A stretch of 64,000 nucleotides of DNA from Gelidibacter mesophilus DSM 14095 (GTDB lineage: Bacteria; Bacteroidota; Bacteroidia; Flavobacteriales; Flavobacteriaceae), in assembly GCF_000423005.1 (NCBI RefSeq), contig NZ_AUHD01000011.1, forward strand, positions 1 through 64,000, in the 5' to 3' direction. Position numbers and translations under genes: made by a program. Shown here one piece after another: positions 8,324 through 16,903 of the stretch. The notes below the pieces were generated by a model. It was not told the origin of the DNA and did no database searches. It saw nothing but the letters and a program-made list of their open reading frames with translations. Every line of letters starts with the position of its first letter. Positions within the stretch are counted from its first letter, which is position 1.

Positions 8324-8356
8324 CCAGAAAGAATGCCATCCTCCCGATCTTTCTGG
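8324..8356 (+). other. Hairpin in the leader of the M28 peptidase gene
   Basis: CCAGAAAG (8324-8331) and CTTTCTGG (8349-8356) form a perfect 8-bp stem with a 17-base loop. It ends 32 bases before the ATG at 8389. There is no T-run after it, so it could be an mRNA leader structure rather than a terminator. Confidence 0.4.
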
Positions 8357-8388
8357 AGTGCCAGCGGGATTTAAAGGAAATTAAATAA

Positions 8389-9231
8389 ATGAAAGCCATT
8401 ACAGAAAACCTATATCAACACGTCGCGTTCTTGACCTCCATATATCCTTATCGGAATTATAAAAACAGCGAGAGCCTTCAAAAAGCAGCAGCCTATATTG
8501 AAGCAGAAATTAAGGAAATTGGTTTACTGACATCGCGACAGCAGTGGCAAGCCAAAGGGAATGACTACGAAAATATTATCGCTGCCTATCAACCCAAAAA
8601 AACCAAACGCTTTATCATCGGCGCACATTATGACGTGTATAAGGAAATCGCTGGAGCGGACGATAATGCCAGTAGCGTGGCCGGCTTATTGGAAATCATG
8701 CGAATGCTAACTGAAAACAACTTACAGTTGGATTACGGAATTGATTTTGTGTTTTTCTGTTTGGAGGAACCTCCGTTTTTTAAGACAGACAAAATGGGAA
8801 GCTATATTCACGCCAATTCCCTTGCCCATGACCTCAATAAGTATATAGGGATGATTGCCCTTGAAATGATTGGTTACTATCGCGAAGAAAAGAAGGCTGA
8901 CAACGAGGTTTCCATCTACAAAAATCAATTAATCGTTTCGGGAATTAAAAGCTTTGATGCCTTCAATAGGACCATCTCCCTCCTTTTGAAAGCGAATGGC
9001 AGCATGGACTCTCGCTGGATCTCCTTTGCCGATAAGTATCCAAATAACGGACCTTCAGACCATCGTAATTATTGGCAATTCGCTATTCCTGCAGTTATGG
9101 TTATTGGCACTGGAGGCCATGGAAATCCAAATTATCATACCGCTACAGATACCATTGAAACCCTGGATTTTGAAATCATGACCAATGCGGTCAGTAGTAT
9201 TGCCTATGCGTTATTTAACTTTACGGAATAA
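8389..9231 (+). CDS. M28-family zinc aminopeptidase, cytoplasmic form
   Basis: The 280-residue protein has the M28 metal ligands in order: H80 and D82 in GAHYDVY, D91 in AGADDNASSVAGLLE, E126-E127 in CLEEPP, E in IALEMIGYY, and a final His in NPNYHTATDTIETLDF. The DDNASS and PSDHRNYW segments are also typical. There is no signal peptide, so unlike the two lipoprotein M28 enzymes near 55-58 kb this one is probably cytoplasmic. It should cleave N-terminal residues from peptides using two zinc ions. It is a single gene with an open leader containing a hairpin. Confidence 0.88.
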   Translation: MKAITENLYQHVAFLTSIYPYRNYKNSESLQKAAAYIEAEIKEIGLLTSRQQWQAKGNDYENIIAAYQPKKTKRFIIGAHYDVYKEIAGADDNASSVAGLLEIMRMLTENNLQLDYGIDFVFFCLEEPPFFKTDKMGSYIHANSLAHDLNKYIGMIALEMIGYYREEKKADNEVSIYKNQLIVSGIKSFDAFNRTISLLLKANGSMDSRWISFADKYPNNGPSDHRNYWQFAIPAVMVIGTGGHGNPNYHTATDTIETLDFEIMTNAVSSIAYALFNFTE

Positions 9232-9953
9232 AATAAGAACAACAGAATAGGTTTTGGCTTTTCTTGTGCTTAAGACTAAGTTTATGGTTTGGTTTCAGAT
9301 ATTGACTACTGGCGCAAATGCGCCACTAATGCCAGGACAAAATGTTCTATTTGTTTTAAATTGTAGCAACCGCTCTTCCTCCAATGGTAATGTCTGTTTT
9401 ATCTGAATAAAGCTATTAAACCCTTGTGTGCTGAAATTAGCTATCATAGTGATGCTGTCGCTTTGGTTTATAAAAATTCACTAATGAGAGAACTATTTTT
9501 ATTTAAAAACCTCTTTAGGAATCGACATTGGTTAATAAGTACAAATTTTAATAAGAAAATAGGATGACGGATAAATTAAAAAACATCCAACGTTATATCA
9601 TCAACAATCCATTGTAATAAAAACTGACAAATTTCATGATTAATCAAGAAAAAAAATGATTGAATGTTTCATCTTAACGAAAATAGGGAAAACTCTCAAC
9701 GTCCCGCTAGTGCTTTCCACTGATTTCCTACATCTTTAATATTCCAGCAGACATTCTAATATCAATACTATCCCTATCTTGGTGTAATGCTCTTTTTTGA
9801 TGCTATTTTGAAATATATTACCTTAGTGACACTCCATTCGCATTCCTACTTTTATAAAAAAGCGCAAAACGGCTTGTATCCACTGCTCATAATTGGATAG
9901 TTGCTTGTTTTGGGCTGGTATAAATGCCTTATACCTGATAAATACAAAACATT
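9232..9953. other. Long gene-poor interval
   Basis: Apart from the minus-strand Crp-like fragment at 9295-9447 and a perfect small palindrome (TGGCGC-AAAT-GCGCCA, 9310-9325), this 722-base stretch shows only AT-rich, stop-laden sequence in all frames. It looks like eroded DNA. Confidence 0.4.
9295..9447 (-). pseudogene. N-terminal fragment of a Crp/Fnr-type regulator
   Basis: On the minus strand an ATG at 9447 opens a 50-codon frame beginning MIANFSTQGFNSFIQIKQTL, then PLEEERLLQFKTNRTFCPG, and ending at TGA. The pattern (short N-terminal helix, I-x-x-x-x-PL-E-E, L..F..RTF..G) is that of the first 40 residues of cyclic-nucleotide-binding-type Crp/Fnr proteins. The rest of the cNMP fold and the HTH are missing, and the end is unrelated sequence around a TGGCGC-AAAT-GCGCCA palindrome. 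It is best read as a relic. The identification is tentative. Confidence 0.35.
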
Positions 9954-11134
9954 ATGAGAACACTATTTTGTAAAATTAAATCGTTGTTATTTTCATTTTT
10001 TCTAATAGTTGCGGTTATAGGATGTAATACAAACACTAAGGATAAGGTACCTCCAAAAAAACAGACCTATTAGTTTCTCAAAACGTAATTTCCGCTGAAA
10101 TTGATTCTATTAATTCGGATATAAATAACGGAGATTATGGATTCATTGACCGTTTTATGGTCATTCAAAATGACACGTTATTGGCAGATTTTAAATATGA
10201 CCAAGACTATGAAACCGTAGTTAAACAATATGACACCACCAATCATCAATACAATTTCAATAGTACGGACTGGCATCCTTTCTACAAGGAAAGTGAATTG
10301 CATACACTTCAGTCTGTCACTAAAAGTATGACCTCAATCCTGTTTGGTATGGCGTTGGATTTGAATAAGGACTATAATGTGAATACCAAGGTAATGCCAT
10401 TGTTAAGAGATTATCATATTGAATTTCAGGATAAACGAAGAGATAGTATCACCATTGGCGACTTGTTAACCATGCGAAGTGGTATAAAATGGAACGAGGA
10501 GACGGACCATAATGATACTACAAATGACTGTTTTAGGCTAGAATCAAGCGACAACTGGATAGCATATGTTTTGAGCAAGCCTATGGATACTTTACCAGGA
10601 ACAAGTTTCGTTTATAATGGTGGTGGGACCGTATTATTAGGTAAAATCTTGAGAATTATTACAGGTAAACGCATTGACAAATGGGCTGAAGAAAAATTGT
10701 TTGAGCCCCTTGGAATCACAGATTACTATTGGAAAGAAACACCTGATGGAGAAATTGACACCGAAGGCGGATTATATCTTAAAGCAGAAGACTTGGCCAA
10801 AATTGGTGCTTTATTTCTAAATAACGGAAAGTGGAATGACCATCAAATTGTATCTGAAAGTTGGGTCAAGGAATCGACAAGTCCCATAATTGAGGATGTC
10901 AATCCCGACGGCAACGTCAGAAGAGGCTATGGTTATCAATGGTGGATCCCTCAACAATCTCATGGTAGAAGTGAGATATTTGCAGGAAATGCCTATGGCG
11001 GACAATATTTAATGATGGCACCAAAATATAATTTAATCATCGTATTTAATGGCTGGAATATTAATGAAAAGCCAAAAAAGTCAACTTGGAGGGTTTTGCA
11101 AGACAGAATAATTCCAGCGCTTAAGTATAAATAG
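9954..11134 (+). pseudogene. Serine hydrolase (class C beta-lactamase fold) lipoprotein, frameshifted in a poly-A tract
   Basis: An ATG at 9954 opens a lipoprotein signal (FSFFLIVAVIGC, lipobox VIGC) that runs to TAG at 10071. The mature protein continues in another frame, open from 10046 to 11134 (TDLLVSQNVISAEIDSINSD...). The two join if one base is added to the A7 run at 10055-10061. From the internal ATG at 10157 the motifs are S53-V-T-K (catalytic SxxK), Y153-N-G (YxN) and a late AGNAYGGQY in place of KTG. This is the beta-lactamase-related serine hydrolase family (EstB/PBP4-like), acting in the periplasm on peptides, esters or lactams. With the shift the export signal is lost. It could be true decay, a switchable tract or a sequencing slip. 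Confidence 0.75.
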
Positions 11135-11381
11135 ATGAAAACGAAGAACGATTATAAAATATAGCTAATAGGGTGCATAATCAAAAAATTTGGGCACCTG
11201 TAATTTGTGGATTTAAAACTGGGTTACCATAGATGGACGTAAAATCGAGAACCTCGGGACTCGTGCGACAGGCACGGGCGGGTAAGCCTAAGAGCTAATT
11301 AGAAATTGACTTTTCGATCGAGGCAAACCTCGGGATATTAAAACCCACTGATGGGAATAAATCTTTAAAACAGAAAAAAGT

Positions 11382-12221
11382 TTGAAATTCATAGGTCAAA
11401 ATAAGGAGTATATAGAGCTAGTTGAGATTAACAAATCGAACGCAAACCTACTTAACGATACCAAAGAAAGTGAGTTATCACTGATTTGGTTTAAAGCAGA
11501 TCACAATAAAGTGACTATTGATGCGGTTGATTATGTTTTTAAGACGAATGATATCATCAGTTTGACTGAATTTCATACCATCAATGCAGAAAGTCTACAA
11601 GAGGCTACTTTCATTAAATGGAATAGGTCCTTTTACTGTGTGGTAGATCACGATAGTGAAGTAGGATGCAAAGGCATATTATATTATGGCGCTTCTACGG
11701 TTCCAATTATAAGTCTTGATGAAAAGCACGTTGATATTTTAACCACCTTATTTAAGATGCTATATATTGAAATGGAATCGAGAGATAACTTGCAATTGGA
11801 AATGCTTCAGATGATGCTCAAACGCCTTCTCATTTTATGTACACGTATTTATAAAGACCAAAACTTGGTGTCTAATCTGAGAACACAATGTATTGACACC
11901 ATTAGGAAATATAATTACCTGGTAGAACAACATTTTAAGACAAAGCATACGGTAAAGGCCTATGCTGATCTGTTATTTAAATCTCCAAAAACACTGTCCA
12001 ATCTATTTAAAAAATACGGTGATACAACACCGCAACAATTTATTCAAAATAGGCTGATGCTTGAAGCAAGACGGATGTTAACATATACCGAAAAGCCTAT
12101 TTCTGAAATAGGTTTTGAACTGGGATTTTCAGACTTACAAAGCTTTAGTCCTTTTTTCAGCACACAAGAAGGCCATTCTCCACAAAAATTCCGAAACAGG
12201 GAAGTATTGCCAACAAAGTAG
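11382..12221 (+). CDS. AraC-family transcriptional regulator
   Basis: The 279-residue product has a cupin-like sensor part (residues about 10-110) and a C-terminal pair of helix-turn-helix units: VKAYADLLFKSPKTLSNLFKKYGDTTPQQF (about 188-217) and EKPISEIGFELGFSDLQSFSPFFSTQEGHSPQKFR (about 236-270). These are typical of AraC/XylS activators. The start appears to be TTG at 11382; no in-frame ATG fits. It lies 80 bases before a broken CMD gene on the same strand and likely controlled it. The inducer is unknown. Confidence 0.85.
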   Translation: MKFIGQNKEYIELVEINKSNANLLNDTKESELSLIWFKADHNKVTIDAVDYVFKTNDIISLTEFHTINAESLQEATFIKWNRSFYCVVDHDSEVGCKGILYYGASTVPIISLDEKHVDILTTLFKMLYIEMESRDNLQLEMLQMMLKRLLILCTRIYKDQNLVSNLRTQCIDTIRKYNYLVEQHFKTKHTVKAYADLLFKSPKTLSNLFKKYGDTTPQQFIQNRLMLEARRMLTYTEKPISEIGFELGFSDLQSFSPFFSTQEGHSPQKFRNREVLPTK

Positions 12222-12256
12222 GTAGTATTGATTAGCTCCCAAACGCCCTTCCAAAT

Positions 12257-12264
12257 TACTTTTG
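12257..12264 (+). promoter_or_regulatory. Putative -7 box before the first CMD gene
   Basis: TACTTTTG fits the Bacteroidota -7 consensus TAnnTTTG exactly and lies 38 bases upstream of the ATG at 12302. The nearest TTG (12228-12230) is 26 bases away, longer than the usual 17-23, so the -33 half is doubtful. Confidence 0.4.
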
Positions 12265-12301
12265 TACTGTAACAAATTAATAACTATTAAAACAGTATAA
12301 A

Positions 12302-12843
12302 ATGAAAGATGTCACTAAGATTACCGTCCCAAGTAGAACAGATGTTAACGAAAAGAGTCAACAGATCTTTGATCAAATGGAGTTTCAATTAGGAATGGTT
12401 CCTAATTTATATGCCACCATTGGCTATTCCAGCAATGCCTTGGAAAACTTCTTATCCTTTTCAGGAACTGCAGGAAAAGGCAGTTTCACAAATAAAGAAA
12501 TAGAAGCGATTAAGCTTGCTGTTTCTCAAGCTAATGGTGTGTTTATTGTCAATCGGCCCATTCGGCTATTGCTAAATCCCACGGATTTTCAGATGAAGAA
12601 ACCGTCCAGTTAAGAAACGCCACCATTGCAGACCCTAAGTTAAAAGTGCTTACCACCATGGCAAAACAAGTGGCTGAGAAAGCAGGATATATTGATGCTG
12701 ATGTGAGAGAAGCTTTTTTCGATCAAGGCTATGATGCAAAGGCACTGATGAACTTCCTTGCTGTGGTAACCGCCATTACTTTTACAAATTATGCCTATGC
12801 GCTTACTAAAGTTGATGTTGATTTCCCTTTGGTAGCCAACTAA
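12302..12843 (+). pseudogene. Carboxymuconolactone decarboxylase/AhpD-like gene with a frameshift
   Basis: The first frame (from 12302) encodes 78 normal residues up to LAVSQANG and then runs into nonsense ending at 12613. From 12538 the next frame continues the family sequence: CVYCQSAHSAIAKSHGFSDE and onward to PLVAN at 12843. One base is missing around 12536-12538, inside or beside the codon before C-V-Y-C. The joined product would be about 180 residues with the CxxC...H redox centre of AhpD-like peroxidases. Both halves separately look well kept, so the lesion is recent (or a sequence error). Without repair the active site is not translated in frame. Confidence 0.85.
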
Positions 12844-12906
12844 AACCATAGGCCCTATAATAAATTGCATAAACACAAAACTTGAATTAACCTCCAGGAT
12901 AAGTAG

Positions 12907-12945
12907 AATAACGGCTCGTGGTAGAAAAGAGCCGTTATTATTTTA
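12907..12945 (+). terminator. Hairpin terminator after the CMD pseudogene
   Basis: AATAACGGCTC (12907-12917) and GAGCCGTTATT (12929-12939) form a perfect 11-bp stem with an 11-base loop, followed by ATTTTA. It separates the first CMD gene from the TetR gene that starts at 12999. Confidence 0.8.
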
Positions 12946-12958
12946 AATGAGAAATAAA

Positions 12959-12981
12959 TGTTAAACGCTTTTTTAGTTTTG
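12959..12981 (+). promoter_or_regulatory. Second, degenerate TetR-type operator with overlapping -7 box
   Basis: TGTTAAACGCTTTTTTAGTT (12959-12978) shares TAAACG and TTTAGTT with the perfect palindrome at 13579-13598 (14 of 20 positions). TAGTTTTG (12974-12981) matches the -7 box TAnnTTTG exactly. This position, just upstream of the regulator's ATG at 12999, suggests autoregulation. Confidence 0.45.
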
Positions 12982-12998
12982 CACTTTAATTAGAACCA

Positions 12999-13562
12999 AT
13001 GGCAAGAAAAAAGGAATATAATGAAGAGGCGGTCGTCGAAAAAGCACCGGAGCTATTTTGGCGCAATGGTTATGAAAACACCTCCATGCAAATGCTCGAA
13101 AAGGAAATGGGCATCAATAAGTTTTCCATTTATTCGAGTTTTGGAAGTAAGAATGGCTTATTTCTGGAAAGTCTTAAATGCTATAAGCAAAGGCTATCAA
13201 CTTTGATGAGCAAGTTGGAGAACTCCTCCAACGGACTACTAAGCATCAAACTCTACTTTTATGATTTTCTCGAGTTTTCGAAGGACAATGAACTTAGCAA
13301 AGGATGTTTGGTTACGAATGCAGCTAACGAATTGGGTGAAACTCCAGATATTGAAATTCAGGAAGCTTTAGTCCAGTTTGCCAATGGCGTTAAACTATTG
13401 TTTACCACTATCTTAAAACAAGATTCCGAGAAAAATGAATTCGTAGTCGAAGCACAAGCCAATTATTTACTTATTGCTATGTATGGACTATCATCAGCAA
13501 GTAGAGTATTCACTGCAATCCAATTAGAAAACTATATAGAACATACATTTAAGAATCTCTAA
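12999..13562 (+). CDS. TetR/AcrR-family transcriptional repressor
   Basis: The 187-residue protein begins with a TetR HTH: VVEKAPELFWRNGYENTSMQMLEKEMGINKFSIYSSFGSKNGLF (about residues 12-55), with the signature SIYSSFGSK helix and F..K.GLF turn. The C-terminal part is a helical ligand-binding domain with a TetR_C_6-like GCLVTNAANELG segment. It stands between two CMD genes. A perfect 20-bp palindrome lies between its stop and the downstream CMD-FrnE-HAD-DUF6503 operon, and a related site precedes its own start, so it probably represses both. The ligand is unknown; electrophiles or quinones would fit the targets. Confidence 0.88.
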   Translation: MARKKEYNEEAVVEKAPELFWRNGYENTSMQMLEKEMGINKFSIYSSFGSKNGLFLESLKCYKQRLSTLMSKLENSSNGLLSIKLYFYDFLEFSKDNELSKGCLVTNAANELGETPDIEIQEALVQFANGVKLLFTTILKQDSEKNEFVVEAQANYLLIAMYGLSSASRVFTAIQLENYIEHTFKNL

Positions 13563-13578
13563 TATTTTTTTATCCCAA

Positions 13579-13598
13579 AACTAAACGGGTGTTTAGTT
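13579..13598 (+). promoter_or_regulatory. TetR-type operator palindrome
   Basis: AACTAAAC-GGGT-GTTTAGTT is a perfect inverted repeat with 8-bp arms, of the size and symmetry bound by TetR dimers. It lies 17 bases after the TetR stop and 29 bases before the CMD start at 13627. A weaker copy is at 12959-12978. Confidence 0.65.
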
Positions 13599-13626
13599 AT
13601 TTATTAACAAGTAAAAATTCACAATT

Positions 13627-14193
13627 ATGTCAAGTTTAAAAATTCACAACATAGACACTGCTCCAACTGAAAGCAAAACATTATTAGAACACTCTCAAAA
13701 AGCAAACGGTATGATCCCAGGATTGCATGGCGTATTGGCTGGATCTCCAAGTATTCTTGAGGCCTACCAAACCTTACATAAATTGTTCACTGATTCTTCT
13801 TTCAACAATGAAGAATTGACGGTGGTATGGCAAACCATAAACGTAGAACATGCCTGTCACTATTGCGTACCGGCACATACAGGAATCGCGAAAATGATGA
13901 AGGTTGATGATGCTATTACGGATGCCTTACGGAATGGAACACCACTTAAAGATGCGAAATTAGAAGCACTACGAACCTTAACATTAACCATTGTTCGCAA
14001 TAGGGGACATGTGACCCCAAAAGATTTAGAGGCGTTTTATGCTGTTGGTTATGGCGAAAGACAGGTCTTGGAAATCATATTAGGCTTGTCTTAAAAAATA
14101 ATCAGTAACTATACCAACCATATTGCAAATACACCTGTAGATGCACCATTCCAAAAATATGCCTGGTCTAAGGACGATGTGGTTTCCAAATAA
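13627..14193 (+). pseudogene. Carboxymuconolactone decarboxylase/AhpD-like gene with an in-frame stop
   Basis: The first 155 residues are a well-kept CMD-family protein with the redox motif HACHYCVPAH near residue 77. After ILGLS comes TAA at 14092-14094, but the same frame then continues as KIISNYTNHIANTPVDAPFQKYAWSK-type sequence to a second TAA at 14191-14193. The tail is what full-length relatives carry, where the stop position is normally Gln or a similar residue; CAA to TAA is a single change. The truncated form keeps the CxxC centre and could still fold. It is the first gene of a set running through 14258, 14954 and 15780, controlled by the operator at 13579-13598. Confidence 0.8.
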
Positions 14194-14257
14194 TACTAAC
14201 ACTTGCTTTAAGTCTTCCGCTACGTTGTGGAAGGCTCAGCAATCAAATAATTAAAAA

Positions 14258-14917
14258 ATGAAAGAGAAATTAAAAATAGATATCGTTTCTGATGTGGTTT
14301 GCCCTTGGTGCACCATTGGTTACAAACGTTTAGAAAAAGCCATTAACGAACTTGGCATTCAGAATCAAGTTGAGATAGAGTGGCAACCTTTTGAGTTAAA
14401 TCCGAATATGCCTGCCGAGGGCCAAAATTTAAGGGAACATATTGCAGAAAAATATGGGTCTACTTTAGAGCAACAAAAGGCCTCACAACAAAACATGGCC
14501 AAAGCGGGAGCAGCGCTCGGTTTTACATTCGACTATTTTGATGACATGCGCATGGCGAATACTTTTGATGCCCATGTATTATTAGACTATGCCAAAGCTT
14601 TTGGTAAGCAAACCGAATTAAAAATGGCCCTCACAAAAGCCTTTTTTAGTGATCGGAAGGATGTGTCAAAAAGAGAGGTTCTTAAGGAAGTATTATTGGA
14701 GGTTGGTTTAAATGTTGAAGAAGCTTTCTCAAAAATAGACGATGTCAAGGTGCGGGACGAAGTCAAAAGCCAGGAAGCGTATTGGCAAAGTGTAGGAGTC
14801 AACTCTGTACCAACTATTGTGTTTAACAGAAAAAGTGCGATTACCGGTGCTCAACCTGTCGATGTGTTTAAGCAAGTGTTAACTGAGATTCTTGATTCTT
14901 CATCACAGGACAGTTAG
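14258..14917 (+). CDS. FrnE-like DsbA-family thiol oxidoreductase
   Basis: The 219-residue protein starts IDIVSDVVCPWCTIG with C15-P-W-C18 and ends with the cis-Pro loop SVPTIVFN (about 194-201). The central helical insert (residues about 70-185) is that of the FrnE/2-hydroxychromene-2-carboxylate isomerase branch of the DsbA family (PF01323). There is no signal peptide, so it acts in the cytoplasm, probably on disulfides formed under oxidative or electrophile stress. It follows the CMD gene by about 65 bases and precedes the HAD gene by 36, consistent with one operon under the TetR regulator. Confidence 0.88.
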   Translation: MKEKLKIDIVSDVVCPWCTIGYKRLEKAINELGIQNQVEIEWQPFELNPNMPAEGQNLREHIAEKYGSTLEQQKASQQNMAKAGAALGFTFDYFDDMRMANTFDAHVLLDYAKAFGKQTELKMALTKAFFSDRKDVSKREVLKEVLLEVGLNVEEAFSKIDDVKVRDEVKSQEAYWQSVGVNSVPTIVFNRKSAITGAQPVDVFKQVLTEILDSSSQDS

Positions 14918-14953
14918 TCTTTCGATTTTTAAATTGAATGTCAAGACAACAAA

Positions 14954-15751
14954 ATGAAGAACAACAGAAGAAAATTTATTAAAAACTTGGGCATTTTGGG
15001 AACAACGGGACTTATGATGCCCAATATTATTCTCGGAAATACTCCAGAAAATCAAAACTATATGTTAGAAAAATCACGACCAAAAGTTTTATTCTTTGAT
15101 GTGAATGAAACACTTTTAGACCTCACTGAAATGAAAACCGTAGTAGGTGAAGCATTAAACGGAAGGGAAGACTTGTTGTCCTTATGGTTTACGACGATGC
15201 TACAATACTCTTTAGTGACCACGGCGAGCGGAGAGTATGAACATTTTGGCAACATAGGCGCCGCGGCATTACAAATGGTTGCAGCAAATAACGGAATCAC
15301 CCTTTCAGAAAAAGAAGCGCGCCAAACCATATTAAAGTCGCTCAGAGCCTTACCGGCACATCCGGAAGTTAAAGCCGCATTGACGTCGTTAAAAGAAGCA
15401 GGTTATAAATTGGTCTCTTTTACGAATTCTTCCAATGAAGGCGTTAAAAACCAGTTTGAGCATGCGGGATTGACTGAATACTTTGACGCCATGTTAAGTG
15501 TAGAAGATATTGGGAAATTCAAGCCGTTTTCTGATACCTACGCCTGGGCTGCTCGTAAAATGCAACTAAAGCCTGAAGAATGTATGCTTGTAGCCGCTCA
15601 CGGATGGGACGTTGCAGGTGCATTATGGGCGGGATGGCGTGCTGCATTTATTGGCAGACCAGGACAGCAAGAATTTTCTCTGGCACCGAAATCAGAAATA
15701 GTAGAATCAGACTTAAAAAAGGTTGCAGATATCCTGTTAACTTATAAATAA
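14954..15751 (+). CDS. Type II haloacid dehalogenase (HAD) with a Tat signal
   Basis: The N-terminus MKNNRRKFIKNLGILGTTGL carries R-R-x-F-I-K followed by a hydrophobic stretch, a clear twin-arginine signal. The HAD core then has D49 in FFDVNETLLDL (motif I), SFTNSS (motif II, about residues 155-160), K in DIGKFKPFSDTY, and AAHGWDVAGALWAG (motif IV). This is the L-2-haloacid dehalogenase type II pattern, which hydrolyses C-halogen bonds via an Asp ester. Export of a folded HAD enzyme is unusual and points to periplasmic substrates. It is co-directional and closely spaced with the FrnE and DUF6503 genes. Confidence 0.85.
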   Translation: MKNNRRKFIKNLGILGTTGLMMPNIILGNTPENQNYMLEKSRPKVLFFDVNETLLDLTEMKTVVGEALNGREDLLSLWFTTMLQYSLVTTASGEYEHFGNIGAAALQMVAANNGITLSEKEARQTILKSLRALPAHPEVKAALTSLKEAGYKLVSFTNSSNEGVKNQFEHAGLTEYFDAMLSVEDIGKFKPFSDTYAWAARKMQLKPEECMLVAAHGWDVAGALWAGWRAAFIGRPGQQEFSLAPKSEIVESDLKKVADILLTYK

Positions 15752-15779
15752 AACCACTATTCATTAAATAAAAAACATC

Positions 15780-16613
15780 ATGAAAATTTCATTATTAGCT
15801 ACAATATTAAGTTTATCCTTACTGTCATGTGGTGAAAACAAAAAAACAGTTGAGACTAGCAACACAACGACATCACAAGAAGAAACCGTGCCAACGTTTC
15901 AAAATAAAGGCCATGAACTGGTCTATACCATGGCACATAAAGTAGGCGATTACAATGAACTTCTTGCCAAAAAAGATGTGGTTTACACCTATACCTATCA
16001 AACGCCAGATGATAAAAAGGATGTGGTTACTGAAAAATATCTATTTAGCGGAGAGTTGTCCTATGGCGCTTATAACATTCATGAAAGAACTTTTCCTCAA
16101 CTTGAAGGCTTGGTTGAACAAGGCTACGACGGCCATGAGTTTTGGCTAAAGCACAATGGAGATGTCTTAAGCGATGACGCTCTTTTAAAAGGCGTGAAGT
16201 TCAATAGACCAACGAATTTCTATTGGTTTACCATGATGCCTAAACTGTTGGATGAGGGCTTGAAGTATGAGTATTTAGGTGAACGCTTAGTCAATAACAA
16301 TGCCTACGATATTGTCAATGTCACTTTTGATGATTCAGAAAAGGAAGCTACTGATACCTATCAGCTATTCATCAATAAAAACACAGCCATGGTGGATCAA
16401 TTTTTATTTACCGTAGCCGATTTTAATGTTTTGGAGCAACCTTATTTGATGGTTCTTGAATACGAAAATATTGATGGGATGTTGTTGCCATCAAAAAGAA
16501 AATATAAGAAATCCACTTGGGATGCTGAAGTGCTTGACGGTCCGTGGATAGAGGTGAATTGGTCAGATATCAAATTTGGTAATGGCTTGACGAAGGAGGA
16601 TTTCAAAAAATAA
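15780..16613 (+). CDS. DUF6503 family lipoprotein
   Basis: This 277-residue protein starts with a lipoprotein signal (LSLSLLSCGE, lipobox LLSC). A linker rich in Thr/Ser follows, then the DUF6503 body: GHELVYTMAHKVGDYNELL, VVYTYTYQTPDDK, GYDGHEFWLKHNG and FYWFTMMPKLLDEGL. Members resemble LolA/outer-membrane lipoprotein-sorting-like beta folds in layout and are found in Bacteroidota, function unknown. It is the last gene of the presumed TetR-controlled operon, 28 bases after the HAD gene. It probably sits in the periplasm, anchored by lipid. Confidence 0.8.
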   Translation: MKISLLATILSLSLLSCGENKKTVETSNTTTSQEETVPTFQNKGHELVYTMAHKVGDYNELLAKKDVVYTYTYQTPDDKKDVVTEKYLFSGELSYGAYNIHERTFPQLEGLVEQGYDGHEFWLKHNGDVLSDDALLKGVKFNRPTNFYWFTMMPKLLDEGLKYEYLGERLVNNNAYDIVNVTFDDSEKEATDTYQLFINKNTAMVDQFLFTVADFNVLEQPYLMVLEYENIDGMLLPSKRKYKKSTWDAEVLDGPWIEVNWSDIKFGNGLTKEDFKK

Positions 16614-16903
16614 AGTCTTTAAAAAAGCATAGAATGGTAGAAAGTAGATCTAAAAAACGCTCTAATCTAGTTTCGGGAATGTATTTCTAATTATCCATCG
16701 CGACATGGCGTTACAGATAGTAATTCCTTTTCAATTGCGGTCCTGATGATCCATCGTTTTTACTATAAGCTGAGCTTCCTTCCTTAAAATTTTAAAATGC
16801 TCTCATCATATTCATGGCTTTAGAACTGCTTAGGAAAACAATAGTCAGAAAAAAATCACGTATCTTTAGCATTCCTAATTTAAGCTAATATCCCATTAAA
16901 TCT

